Assembly (NCBI GenBank): GCA_921293015.1
Contig: OV121097.1
Coordinates: forward strand, 18,351,924-18,415,923
Direction of reading: 5' to 3'
Source: Phorcus lineatus
Taxonomy: Eukaryota > Mollusca > Gastropoda > Trochida > Trochidae
Length of the DNA stretch: 64,000 nt
Within the stretch, counting starts at the first letter, position 1. Every line of letters starts with the position of its first letter. This document shows, in pieces, positions 34,969 through 48,400 of this stretch. The notes below the pieces were generated by a model, which saw only the letters and a program-made list of their open reading frames with translations, did not search any database and was not told the DNA's origin. The position numbers and the translations under genes were made by a program.

Positions 34969-35658
34969 GAGAGCGGACTGGACTCTGAGAAGAATGCGTC
35001 ATGGCTATAACGGGAAACATCCCGGCTGCAACTTGTTGAAGAAGACACTTCCCCAGACAGTTGAATGATTAATGGACAAATGAATTTACGTGAAGTCGAT
35101 AATATCATATTATCGAAAACCCATTTTATTTTTTTAATTTAGGAGTGAAATGCCAAAACAGTTAATTGCTAAAGAAGAAAGAAATAAGTTGATTAAAAAC
35201 GGAATATAAAAAAGTTAATCAAATTCTTGAAAGTTTGAAACGTAGGTAGGGGGAACGAAGCTGCTGATACTATCGATGGGTACAAAAAGAAGGGAAGGAA
35301 ACTTTCAGTAACAGTAATGATAAAGTGTCTGGACAGATGACATTGGTATAAACACCTACGCGAGTTGCAACAAGTATAAAAGTGCCAGTGAACTACCCAA
35401 GCGGCTAGGTCTTGTCTGTCCGGAGTGCAACTGTGGTGCGGGTAGGACGAGTCCCGCCATGTGAAGAAAGTCACTGTCTTCTCTTTTGGCGAGTTTGCGT
35501 GAGACTGCAGCATAACACTGCTCTAGACAACTGCTGGCCCGTCAGACCGTCACGTGACCTCTCCTGTCACAGTTGCAAGAAATCCGTTTGTGTGCACGTT
35601 GTGTTGATCTGGTGTATTCTCATGTCGCTCCGAGCGCCAGCCTGCCACTCTTTCCATC

Positions 35659-36091
35659 ATGTTATGTCCACTAGCCAGGCACCATCCCGCCAACCACTCA
35701 CATCGGATCGGAGTGTTATTTCTATTTTTCATCATTTTATCACAAGCATTCGAACAGAAAATCAACAGGCACTATTTACATGCTGAAAGAAAAAAAGAAA
35801 AAATACTTAAAGACTCTAAAAACAGAGAGGATAAGTCTAAAAGTACTTCAAGCAGTAGTGGGGGTGGTGGCCGGAGTCAACTTCTGTCACGACACCCCAG
35901 GGATACCTACAGTCAGACCGGCGAGACGCGCTCCCGGTTCGGCAGAGCGGTGTATCTGGCCGGCAGACAGGTGCTCAAACTCTCTCCGTACCGCCGCTCC
36001 GACCCTTCCTCCCTTCTCCCCATGGGACCCTTCACAGTCGAGGTGTGGCTCAAGCCTGAGGGGGGTCAGGCGGATCCAGCAACTATATTAG
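35659..36091 (+). CDS. PAPPA: Pappalysin exon 1: signal peptide and start of laminin-G-like domain
   Basis: Met at 35659, then a signal peptide with hydrophobic core [14 protein letters not shown] and likely cleavage after Ala30 (SQA). A Lys-rich and Ser/Gly-rich spacer follows, then [18 protein letters not shown] and [20 protein letters not shown], aligning with the vertebrate FTLQVWLRAEGGQ.SPAVI block. It ends in phase 1 at donor GTAAGT (36092). This ATG is the first in the frame and lies directly before the signal sequence. Confidence 0.88.
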
Positions 36092-39000
36092 GTAAGTGGA
36101 CCAACTGTCAATCCCAAAAATAAGTAAAACTTCATTCGAAATAGTCCCACAACTACGATTCTTATAGAAACTCGAATACAATATTACCATTCCGAAGCTT
36201 AAATTCTCATCTCTCAAATAATTGATTATAGAAAATTAAGTTCAGTGAATGCTTCTTTTTTACAATGAGCGGTTCTGATTGGGCGCCTGAGCCTAAGCGT
36301 GACCACTCCGGTGTACCTGCAAAGAATTTGGATTAGAGTTAGCTAGTTTAGCCGAGTGCGACTGTGTGTGGGCTTAACGAAACTCACTGAAGTGTGAGAG
36401 AGTCAACAGCTAGTAACATGTACTTGATTTCACCTATGTTCATACGCATGTCAACAATCACTTTTCGGTATCCTGGTTCACTGGTTCACTCTCGTATCGA
36501 CAGTTATATACATAGGTATCTCAGTTCACTTGTAGTAACACTCATCCCGGCAAGCAGATGATACAAGTCTAGTTCACTTGTGTTCATAAACATAGTGTGT
36601 ATTACTAAAATGATTTATGGTAAAGGATAATGTTCATTCTTGTGTGTTTACACTCACCAGACATGTAAAAGTTGTTACTTAAGTTCACATGTGTTCAAAC
36701 TAATCCCTACCGGTAGCTAGAAACATTAGCCCTGTGTACCTGTGTTCACATACATCTATAGAGGCAGGTAACATTATCCTAGTACATTCGTGTCCATAGT
36801 CATATCTAAAGGCAAGTTTGATTACACAAATGAACATGTGTTCACATTCACCTTTTAGACGGGTAAACATTATGGTAATGTTCATCATAATTTCTACAGG
36901 GAGGTAAACTTACCTGAGGATACCTGTATTCACACTTATCTCAACAGGTAGGTATAGATACCCAAATGTACTTGGTGTCACACTTATCTTAACAAAAAGG
37001 GATGATAACCTGTGTTCACACTCGTCTTTATGTAGATATGTACCAAATAGACCCGTGTTCACCCGCTTATCAATAGGTAGGTATAATTACCTTAGCGTAC
37101 CTGTGTTCGACATTTCTCTATAAGTAGGTATAATAAGCTAAGCGTACCTGCGTTTGACTTTTCTTAATAAATAGGTATAATACCTTAGCGTCTTTTCTTT
37201 AAGGGTAGGTGTGATTACCTTAGTGTACCGGTGTTCGAATTTTCTCTATAAGGAGGTATTATTACCTTGGCGTACCTGTGTTCGACTTTCCTCTATAATT
37301 CGGTATAATAACCTATGCGTACCTTATTCGTCTTTTCTGTATAACTGGGTATAATAAACTTTTCTCTGTAAACAGGTATGATTACCTAAGCGTACCTGTA
37401 TTCGACGTTTCTCTATAAGTGGGTAAAATTACCTCAGCGTACCTGTGTTTGACTTTCTTCCATAACTGAGTAGGTATAATTACCTAAGCGTACCCGTGTT
37501 CGACTTTTCTTTATGGGTAAGTATTATTTCCTCAGCGTACCTGTGTCGACTTTTCTCTATACGTAGGTATTATTACCTTGGCGTACCCGTGTTCGACATT
37601 TCTCTAGAGGTAGGTATAATTGCCTTAGCGTATTTGTGTTCGACTTTCCTCTATAATTCGGTATAATTACCTATGCGTACCTTATTTGACTTTTATAAGT
37701 GGGTATAATAAACTTAGCGTACCTATGTAAGACTTTTCTCTATAAGTGGGTATAATTACCTCAGCGTACCTGTTTTCGACTTTCTTCCATAAGTAGATAT
37801 AATTTCTTAAGCGTACATGTGTTTGACTTTCTTCAATAAGTAGGTATAATTACCTAAGAGTACCCGTGTTCGGCTTTTCTTTATGGGTAAGTATTATTTC
37901 CTCAGCGTACCTGTGTCGACTTTTCTCTATAAGAAGGTATTATTACCTTGGCGTACCCGTGTTCAACTTTTCTCTATAAGTAGGTTTAATAATAAAAGCC
38001 TACCTGTGTCGACTTTTTCTATGAGTAGGTGTAATTACCTTAGCGTACCTGTGTACGACATATCTCTATAAGTAGGTATTATTACCTAGGCGTACCTTTG
38101 TTCACTAACCACTGGCCTAAAATAACTGTGCCCACACTCATATCAACATGTAGAAAGAATTACCCTACAATGTAAAACTTATCAACACTCATATCAACAT
38201 GTAGAAAGAATTACCCTACAATGTATAACTTATCAACACTCATATCAACATGTAGAAAGAATTACCCTACAATGTCTAACTTATCAACACACAAATCAAC
38301 ATGTAGAAAGAATTACCCTACAATGTATAACTTATCAACACACAAATCAACATGTAGAAAGAATTACCCTACAATGTATAACTTATCAACACTCATATCA
38401 ACATGTAGAAAGAATTACCCTACAATGTATAACTTATCAACACACAAATCAACATGTAGAAAGAATTACCCTACAATGTATAACTTATCAACACACAAAT
38501 CAACATGTAGGAATGATCATTGGTTATCATTGTTAACACTCATCTATACAGTTAGGTATAATACCGTAGTGTACTAGAGTTCACGTTTATTTCTCTAGCC
38601 AAGTACATTTTCACCTTTAGTATAATTACCCTTATGTACCTGCGTTCACGATTATCTCCATTGGTCGGTATGGTTACCAAAGTCTACCTCTCTTCATAGG
38701 TATCCAGGTATGCATGCATATTACTACCGGAAGAATTGTTCACACACATAGTTGGCAAATATTTATTAGTACACCTATGGCTAACTTGGTCATCTCTACA
38801 ACAGTGTTAGGTTACTCTACCGCATCCGTGTTCAACTTGATCTCTGCAGGCAGGTTTTATAACCCTAGTGTACCTATGTTCATTTACTTTTATCATCAAC
38901 TATACTTATAATACAGCTCTACTTCTTTCACTTTTATCATCAACTCTACTTATAATGCAATCTACTACATTTACTTTTATCATCAACTCTACTTATAATG

Positions 39001-39410
39001 CAATCTACTTCATTCACTTTTATCATCAACTATACTTATAATACAGCTCTACTTCATTTACTTTTATCATCAACTCAATTTAAAATAAATCACTACTTCA
39101 TTTACTTTTATCATCAACTCTACTTCAAATACAGCTCTACTTCATTTACTTTTATCATCAACTCTATCAATAATACAGCTCTACTACATTCGCTTTTATC
39201 GTCAACTCTATTTAAAATACATCTCTACTACATTCACTTTTTTGAACCAAATTTCTCTATGACACTACATTCTAAACATTTACAAAACACTACTAAGTTT
39301 ACTATTTCCATTTCGGCATTAAATATTACAGTTTCTTCAACTTTTACATTAACTTACTAATTTATATTGCTACGTCCATTATTATTATTCTTTATTATTA
39401 TTATTATTAT

Positions 39411-39478
<68 letters not shown>

Positions 39479-42400
39479 TAAGCACTACAACACCTTCTAC
39501 AAGCCCTCTCCCTTCCTCCCACTAATTTGGGCGTGGCAGGTATTTTTCTTTGACGACGTCTTTTCCAGAACTGGTCTGCAACAGGACCTCTGAATAATCT
39601 TTTTGTATTGATCCTCCCTCAAATTTTCTTTCGTCATTTCCCAAAGAAAGTATCTATAAGGAACGTGAAGCCTTTGAAAGGTCATGTTAAGAGAGAATAC
39701 TAGGATGTTTACCTGTTTAGGGTTTTGCTTGTATGCTAAGTTAATCTATAGTAATGTTCTTGAACTTTCAAATGAGCCAAATGTCATGCCTATAGCACTC
39801 TAATGGAAAACGATACAAGACAATTGTGATACTCAGGTAGTAAAGCTTGTCATGCTTGAGTACCTGCCGTTTGAGCAGATCTACAACTGACTTTATGTCA
39901 TCATGTACAATGTCCAGGCAAGGGCAAAGTCGCCTTTTTTGCAAATTAGCACACAAACGTATCGATACATACGGATGGAGACAAAGTAAAAGAAGCTGTA
40001 GTATATACGGACAATTCTGGCGAGCTATAGCACAAATCCAAGAGGTCTGAGTGAATTCAGTACCCTCTCTTTTTGAAACTTGTCGGAGAATATTTCTGTT
40101 CATGCTTGAACAACCTCAAGTCAATATACTTGGGTTGAAATACCGCATGAGTAAAGATCAAGCTCTTTTGGTTTGGAAGATTGGATTTACAACTTATTTT
40201 GTTAAAACTTTGCAGACGTTTAATATCTAACACTCAGCCCCAAAGCTTGTTAATCAAACTTTTCTTTAATCCGACATTTTCTCCCAACAGAAGTAGCGCC
40301 GTAACAAATTCCTGTAAAACCTCTGTTAGAATAAGAGCTCTTCTCGAGCTTCCGGCAGTTTTACCTAGCGGCACAATATTGCAACATTAACTACCTTGCA
40401 ATATTTCTAGTTATGAATGAAATGTGTGTTCATCAATGTATTCGTATTATATCGCCAATGTAAAGTTTTGAATATGCTAGGGAAAGCGACAACGACAACT
40501 TCAGTAAATTTTACTGGTTGACATATTCAACGGGTTTTGTCATTTATGAAACAGAAGATTTTCAAACGGCGATCGCATGGCCAATTCAAATCCAATTTGT
40601 CAATGGTGGCTATGCGTGCGCATTGTGTCTCATGGGGGAAATACTATCAACAATAATTTCATTTGGAACTCTTTAACATAGAGATTACAAGATGAAATTT
40701 AGATGTAAGAATTCCCTCCAATTGTTCCATTAAGGGAGAAGAAGAAGTCAATTTAATACCGCCCCAAGTCTTTTAAGTCTAGGGAACTGTTAATTTAGCA
40801 TGTCATTTCAGCCGATTATCAACAGTGTGTCAATGGCAATGCGTAGGTCATGTTTTAGCGAAATTTAAACGAAATCGCAGTGCAATACTTACGTTAAAAC
40901 ATGTTTTATTGTGTTTCTCAGAGTACAATCCTATATTCCTACTTGTACTTGTGATGCTCTGGGCCTTAGAGTTTTCTTAGTTTTATATTTAAGATTCATT
41001 AAGAATTCTTAACTATGAGAAATATCTTCATTTTCTTCTTAAGTCATTTAAAAATCAAATGTAGCTGAATAACCATTAAATTTCTTAGAATCAACAAAGA
41101 AGAAAACGACTTGCATTGTAGGAAGAGTAGTACCTGAAAAAAAACACTGTTTAGGCTATTTCATGACGTAACGGAACTCCCCTAATCTATTTATAGCGAC
41201 GGATGTTAAGAACGTTGTTATGGAAACTAAGAATTCTAAGAAGCTACGTGAATCCGGACCCTGATATCAAGTTATTCGATAAACAAGGATCCAATTCACT
41301 TTATAAGTCTTGTGCTAGTTTTGGTCTTAGAGGAGGAGGGAGAAAGGAAGAATAAGTGAAGAATAATTAGAAACAAAGAGTGAGACGAGCCTTCATTGGG
41401 AGAAGGAAAGAGTGTGATAGATAAAGAGATGAACCCTGATCGTAAGGTTTGAAAACTGAGATAGATAGAGATGAACCCTAAAGATGAGAGGTAAAGAGTG
41501 AGATAGATAGAGAATCTCACCTAAGTGTCTTGTGAAATCAAATAAAACAACACGAGTTGATAAAAGTTACAAATATTTGAGGCTGGCCGAAAGTTTATAT
41601 ATTTGATATCATAAGACACGAGGGTGAGATTCTATTCATTATTCAAAATCCTTTCATTTCGATTCCGTGAAAAATGTATATTTCTGAACACTGCACTACT
41701 CTAAGACTCTCAGTGCGATGATGTAACAGCACTGTAACATCGTCATGGTTATGACGTCATAGCATTGTGATGTCATATCTTGACGATGTAAAACGATTGT
41801 GGTGTCTGTTGTTCAAAATCTGCTGTCAAAACGATATCTCCACTAGGACAGATTTTGAACTACAGCCTGTTGCTTATCGCTTGATCTTCCACAAGCGATA
41901 TCTCCTGTAGAACACAGTTTTGTATAATAAATAAAGATATGAATCCTGACTGCAAGAGGTAAAGAATGAAAATCAGAGGGGTGATCCTTGATGGTGAGGG
42001 AGAAAGTGTGAGATAGATAAAGAGATGATCCTTGATGGTGAGGGGGAAAGAATGATATAGATTGATGAACCTGTATCGTGAGTGGGAAAGAATGATATAG
42101 AGAGATTAGCATTGCTCTTGAGCGGGAAAGAATGAGATAGATAGAGATGTACATTGATCGTGGGAAGGAACGAGTGAGATTGATAGATCTGGGTGGCGAG
42201 AGGCAAGGAACTGGATTGCGCCGATGCACAGAGAGAAAGATAGAAAAAACGAGGGGTTGAAAAGTTTAAGAAGACTGTTCTAGTCAATAGGGACGGAGCA
42301 GACAGAGACACGGAACGTGCGGAGAGCATTTAAATTTAAGAAAATTATTGAAGATCGAAGTGTTAGTGAGAGGCAGATTGATATTGTTTTAGAGTGAAAC

Positions 42401-45400
42401 TGAAAGACAAGAGAGATTGAGAGATAACGTAACCGAGAAAGAGAGATGGACAGAGAGATGGACATTGGAGTTAGACTGCTAGTGGTCTGGTGCTGGCTCG
42501 ACCCGTCCATTGTCTAGGTCAGCCTCTGACTCATCCAGCCCGGTTAAGACTTGCATGCAGTCCCGTGCCATCTATTGTCTTCGATCTTTTGATATAGCAA
42601 TGGTTTCTAATTGGGACATTTATAGGTATAATATTAGCGATACACGGCGTGGTACGAGACTGGATCAAGTCGGGCACCTCCTGGGCGGTCAGTCGGTCAG
42701 TAGGTGAAGAGGTCAATGCTATCTTGGGACAGCGCAGTTTGGTGCAGTGTATCGTTTGAGTCATGTTAACTCATGGAAGGCCAATTCTGTAATGTTCTGT
42801 AGATCATACTCTTGTTGTCTACGATCAGCTGATACAGTCTCTGCTTATATCTCCTCCAAGCACACATACTTGAGAACTCGCCTCTCCGGCGCATCGTGTT
42901 TGCAACAGCTGTATGGTGTCCCTGAAAGACTCTAGCGTCGTTAGTCAGTATAGAATCACTTCAAATAGTCTTCAGATAGCGAACGAAGTATGTAACGGAC
43001 CTCTGTTTACACTGTCAGTTCCGTTAAAAACCCATTAGTTATATAATCATTAATTGGAATACCATTCATACCATATTTCTGATAACGTTAATATCATAAA
43101 AAGTTCAAAAGTCTTTCACAAGCAGTGGTTAATAATACTTTTGATCCTTTGATTTCATATTTTAGATTGAACCACTTCTACAGAGGACAGTGACATATCA
43201 CATCGTGATAACCATTTAGTCATAGCTCATCCCCCATTAATATAGATTGCATTAGTCACACAGGTGTGAGATAGGAAGATAGTACACTTTGATATTGCTT
43301 ATACATCGCACTATCGCACAGGTAGAGAGGTGCATCACATTATTGCAATACCGCACACGACTACACTTCCCCTCCTCCTCTCCACAATAGCTAGGTTGAG
43401 CGGGACCTACCGCACTGGACAAGTGTGTCTCAAGATGATGAATGGATGGAAGTGTGGCTGGGTGTCGGGTAGCGCATGCACGGTAGATGGGGCTTTGACA
43501 GATGATAAATGACCCCCGGGTCCACCCCTTGCAAACCGCGGGGAGCAACCGCCACAAACAGTTATCCTCCCATTATCTCACACCGTAACATTGTCAACTG
43601 AAATCTAATAGTTACAATCGGACTGTGTGAGAAGAGAGAGTACTTTGTACGTACACCTGATTGCTAGACATAATAACAGGGCGGAGATCTGTGCCATTAA
43701 TCTTGTGTATTGGTATGTCTATCCGTTTGCTGTGAGGCATTGTCAAGATACTTATGAAACACTCACTTTAAAGTGCAGGGGGATATTTAGTTCAGGCGGC
43801 ATCCAATCGTTTCAGCCATTCTTAAAATACATAAATAAAAAAGCAAAATTTAAAAAAAATTTTATTAAACCAATGATGTCAACCGCCATCACGTTTTATT
43901 TGTTTGATGAAAAAACATTTTTACGAAAATATCTCCTTTACTTAACTACTTTCACTTAAACTAATGCAGCGCGTTATTAACCAAACGATACACTATTAAG
44001 ATGTAACACGGTTTACAGAAGTTATGATTGGACTTGTTAGGCCGAGTAAAGAATTTCGAGTGATGTGATTGACCGAAGGATTTTAATCGGACTAATCTAT
44101 AGATTATATAATCCTGGTGTCAACATTACGCTCTACCTGTTTAATGATTGACAGCACTTCTTAAGAAAGAGTTCGATACGATGAACATTCGCCAGTTCCG
44201 AAAAAGATGTCATTTAGATAGTGAACATATGAAATATTCTTCCAAGTTAAAGCTTGGTGTGCGGGTTATTCTACTGTTGGTACGCTGACAGTGTCTCTAA
44301 CGCTGAGGGTGTGGGACTCGGCTCGAAGAATGACATAAACTGTACTAAGTTAGTGCCACCTCAAATAGAAAATGTTACATTGCCTTTTTTTGTCATCGAC
44401 CATTATTTTAAGGGAAACGTATTTAAACTACCGCTGACCTCGACTATATCACTTATCGATTTTCGTTTAAAGATTTTTCAACAAAATAAGAACTGGGCCT
44501 GATTTTATTATTTTGTCCAATAAACACCTTTAATTAGCCTTTCATGAAGACAGCGTAATTATCGGCTGTGAAAAAACACCTGGGCTACGGGCCATAAAAT
44601 TCGCGCGGGCGTGACGTAATACACAGACTGTACAGAGTGGCGCATCCTTATTTCAATAGAAATACCGCCTTAAATAATTGTTTAATTACCATTGATGTGG
44701 ATATCTTTTTTACACCAAACGCTTAATAGTGTTAATTCTCTAAAAATCGTTACTATCTTTTTTTCTGTGATATTGTTACGATAGATCACGAGGCATTGAT
44801 TCTGTATTTGACGTGACAAAAAGAGCGTGTGACCTGTCATGCATTCACTGGTTTGTGGCCAGATAGATCTAAGCGGCGCATCAAAAGTGGCATTCAAAAT
44901 CGGCTTTCATGACCAAACTGAACATATTTGAGTAGCGACCTTTGACGCACTATACAATATTGTAATCAGACATTCATATATTCCAAAGAAAATAATGAAA
45001 TATGTTTGTGGTTATGTAAACTTTAAGTCACTCTGGTGTTAAGGTCGTGTTAGTTCTAGATACCGTCCACTGTGAGATCTGATACGGATAGTCAACACTT
45101 TTCGCTCGTGTACTTCATAACTAAATGTCACAATGTGTTTTTAAAACTATAAACATCAAATGAGCAATGATTAAATGAAAAAAAATGGGATCTAAGGCCA
45201 TGACAGACCTTTCCTGGTAAGGGAAATATTGTTACATATGGATGTGAATTTCAGGGGTAATAAGAAATGAATCACCGTGATATTCACGACATAACACGAG
45301 AGTTAAATTATAGTGAGCCAATCAGAAACAGGTATGTTGATTCAAATCAAGATAAACAATGTTACATGTCGCCGAAATGAAATAGGGAATAATATCATAG

Positions 45401-48400
45401 CTCATTCAAATCTTTTATACCGCAAGTAAAATTTTGAATATTTGTTTTCAAGAATGACCAATGTCATTTCTTACAGCAGTCATCCTGCGTGATAGAAGAT
45501 ACCCACGTCTACACGTTCGTGTCGATACACTATATCTGCAACTTCATCTCTCCCATCCCAATTTACATAGTGACAAATTCATATCAAATTACATCTAAAC
45601 AGTGATATGTTTCATGCCCACATTGACACATCTAAACAAATATATCTACACATTTATAAATCAATATTTACAGATACACCTCTATACAACAATATCTACA
45701 CATCTACTTTGTAATGGCCGTATCGGTAAACCATATCTACACAACCATACTCAATAGATTCCTATTAGAGAACCCAAATTGACACCATTACCGATATCTA
45801 CACATCTGTTGTTACACACCATATTTATACATTCATATCTGTACACCAACACCGACAGATCATATCAAAACAATAATTTCGACGCAAACATATATACTCA
45901 TCCATATCCATACAATCATATCTACACATCCACATTTCCACATTCACATCTACACTTAAAATTCCACACCTTTACAAACACAGCTGAAAATCTTCATCTA
46001 CACGTCACGTTCATATATCTTTATCACTTGTCCACCCTCCATGTTGATATGTACTCAATTATAAGTACACATCCACATCTTCATCAATACGTCTATCTGT
46101 AAGTTCTCCACTAAGGTTGAGCTGAGGTGCTCTACAGCCAGTGTAAGTAAGCGGCTGATACCACAGGCTTTCATAAAGAAAAGCAACGTAGGGCTTTTCG
46201 ACTCATTAATAAATCTCAAAAGGTAAAGTAAGTGCAAGCCAGGCCTTGATGTGGAAAATAGGGAGACATTCTTGTTATAGGACTGTCATCAAAAGCCACG
46301 ATGGTGGTCTGTTTACAGTACTGCCCAGGCAGTCTGGCAGTCACGAGAATGAGCACGGTCGGTCTGGACAGAGAGAGGGAGCTGGGGACAGGGCGGGGGA
46401 TGTGGCCGCCAGAACAACATCAGCCCACCCAGCACAATCAACAGACACAAATGACAAAATGTAGCGAGCTGTTAGCTTTGAGGCAGCAGATGAACGTCAA
46501 GCATTGTTTGGATCCTCGCTTGCACCTGTTGCCTTCAGTGCTATCAAAGAAGTATGTTTTAGCATTGACTATCTCATAGTAAAAGGCGGCAACTTAGAGC
46601 TTCTTTCTCTATGCTATACGCCTGAGAGAAAAAGAAAAAACTAGTTATCGCCACATGAACTTTCTTTTGCGTTTGCTGGATTCAATGCCGAATTGTATAC
46701 ACATTGTTCAAACTCATTTAAGATTGTGTTCCGCTGTTTTGGGGCAAATCTCTTTCACGTTTTTGAACATGTTCCATCCCAAAGAATTGCTAAGGTAGAA
46801 TAGGTACACTTGCTGTTATCCTTTCTGAATGACATTTTGATAATCTTTTGATTAGGGGTTAAAAGCATTTAATGCCGTGTCAGTATTTGACTAGAGCAGG
46901 GCCAGCTCGACGATGTAGGTAGACTACTGGTACAGCTCTTTGATGTTGCAATAGGACGCTATCTTACCCTGCACGGTCGTACGGCTGCTTTGCGACGCGT
47001 AATCAGCATACCCTCATCATCTACCTGTCTCCACTTCCCGCTATTTCATTCTAAAGCCATGCTTATAACATCTGTTCCAAGCGAGAAAACTGTCCTCATA
47101 AAAATATTTTTTTCTGTAACTCGTGACATAAACTTGTTCTGTAAAGTTTATTCAAACACATCGCCGTGATAAGTCTCGGAACAAAATTACATTCTGTCGT
47201 TTAACAATAAAGGTTTCTTAACAACTGTATTGAGTGGCGCCTGAAAGAAGTTGTTCATTCAAAAGGGGTTACGGTACATCTTTGTCAGCATAACACAACA
47301 TGTCTGACTCAAGTGCTATAAACTGCTTCAGTGAATGGATATTTCCCATGAAAATCATCACACTGATATTTAAACGGGTCGCTCGCCTACTTCTTTAAGC
47401 TGTTATTGTTATCATAAAGATACATTAAATACCACATAAAACATGGGTCAGAGTTTAATTAACTCGATTTACTTGTTAAAAAGTTTCTACCTGTTTTGTT
47501 AAAGAGTAAAAGCTACAGAAGATTAATTCAAAATCAACCCATTTTTCGATTTCAGCGAAATTCGCTGCCAAACTTTTGTAAAAGATGGTGGAATGTATTC
47601 TGTTATTTATTGTTTAGAATGTACATGTTGCGAGATTGATTTGATCGCCAGCTGTCTCACCGGATGAAGGGTTGGTTCAATGGTTCAGAGGAAGATCAAT
47701 GGTATGCACCTGACAAAACTAGTATTTGTCGAACATGACCATACGGCGTCAGTCAAAAGTGAAAACCTTTCATTTTATCAATTTCCAACAAGTTGTCAAC
47801 AACATATCTTCGTCTTGTAGCGAGCAATCGGATGCAGAGCAAAGTTCTCTTCAGTTTTGTTATAAACAGTAAATATTTCTCATAGCAATCATTGTTATTA
47901 ATTATAAGTTTATCGTTTGCGTTCTCGTGATATGTACTGTCAGTTTGTTCTCGTGATGTGTACTGTCAGTGTGTTCTCGTGATATGTACTGTCAGTGTGT
48001 TCTCGTGATATGTACTGTCAGTGTGTTCTCGTGACGTGTACTGTCAGTGTGTTCTCGTGATGTGTACTGTCAGAGTGTTCTCGTGATATGTACTGTCAGT
48101 GTGTTCTCGTGATATGTACTGTCAATGTGTTCTCGTGATGTGTACTGTCAGTGTCTTCTCGTGATGTGTACTGTCAGTGTGTTCTCGTGATGTGTACTGT
48201 CAGTTTGTTCTCGTGATATGTACTGTCAGTGTGTTCTTGCAGATTCATCGATTGTGTGTTCTTGAGACATGTACTGTCAGTATGTTGTATTGAGACATGT
48301 ACTGTCAGTATGTTGTATTGAGACATGTACTGTCAGTAATTTGGCGACATTAACTGTCAATATTTTGTCGTACTGATAGTGTGTCATTTGACATAAACTG

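Noticed and set aside
35193-35786. Open frames on both strands upstream of and over the pappalysin start
   Set aside because: Shadows; the signal-peptide frame beginning at 35659 is the one that continues into the conserved domain.
38221-38577. 118-codon frame of 17-residue repeats
   Set aside because: The 51-bp minisatellite is divisible by three; it lies in intron 1 of the pappalysin gene with no splice support.
41843-42329. 128- and 118-codon Ser/Leu-rich minus-strand frames
   Set aside because: Antisense of the purine-rich degenerate repeat; no domain.
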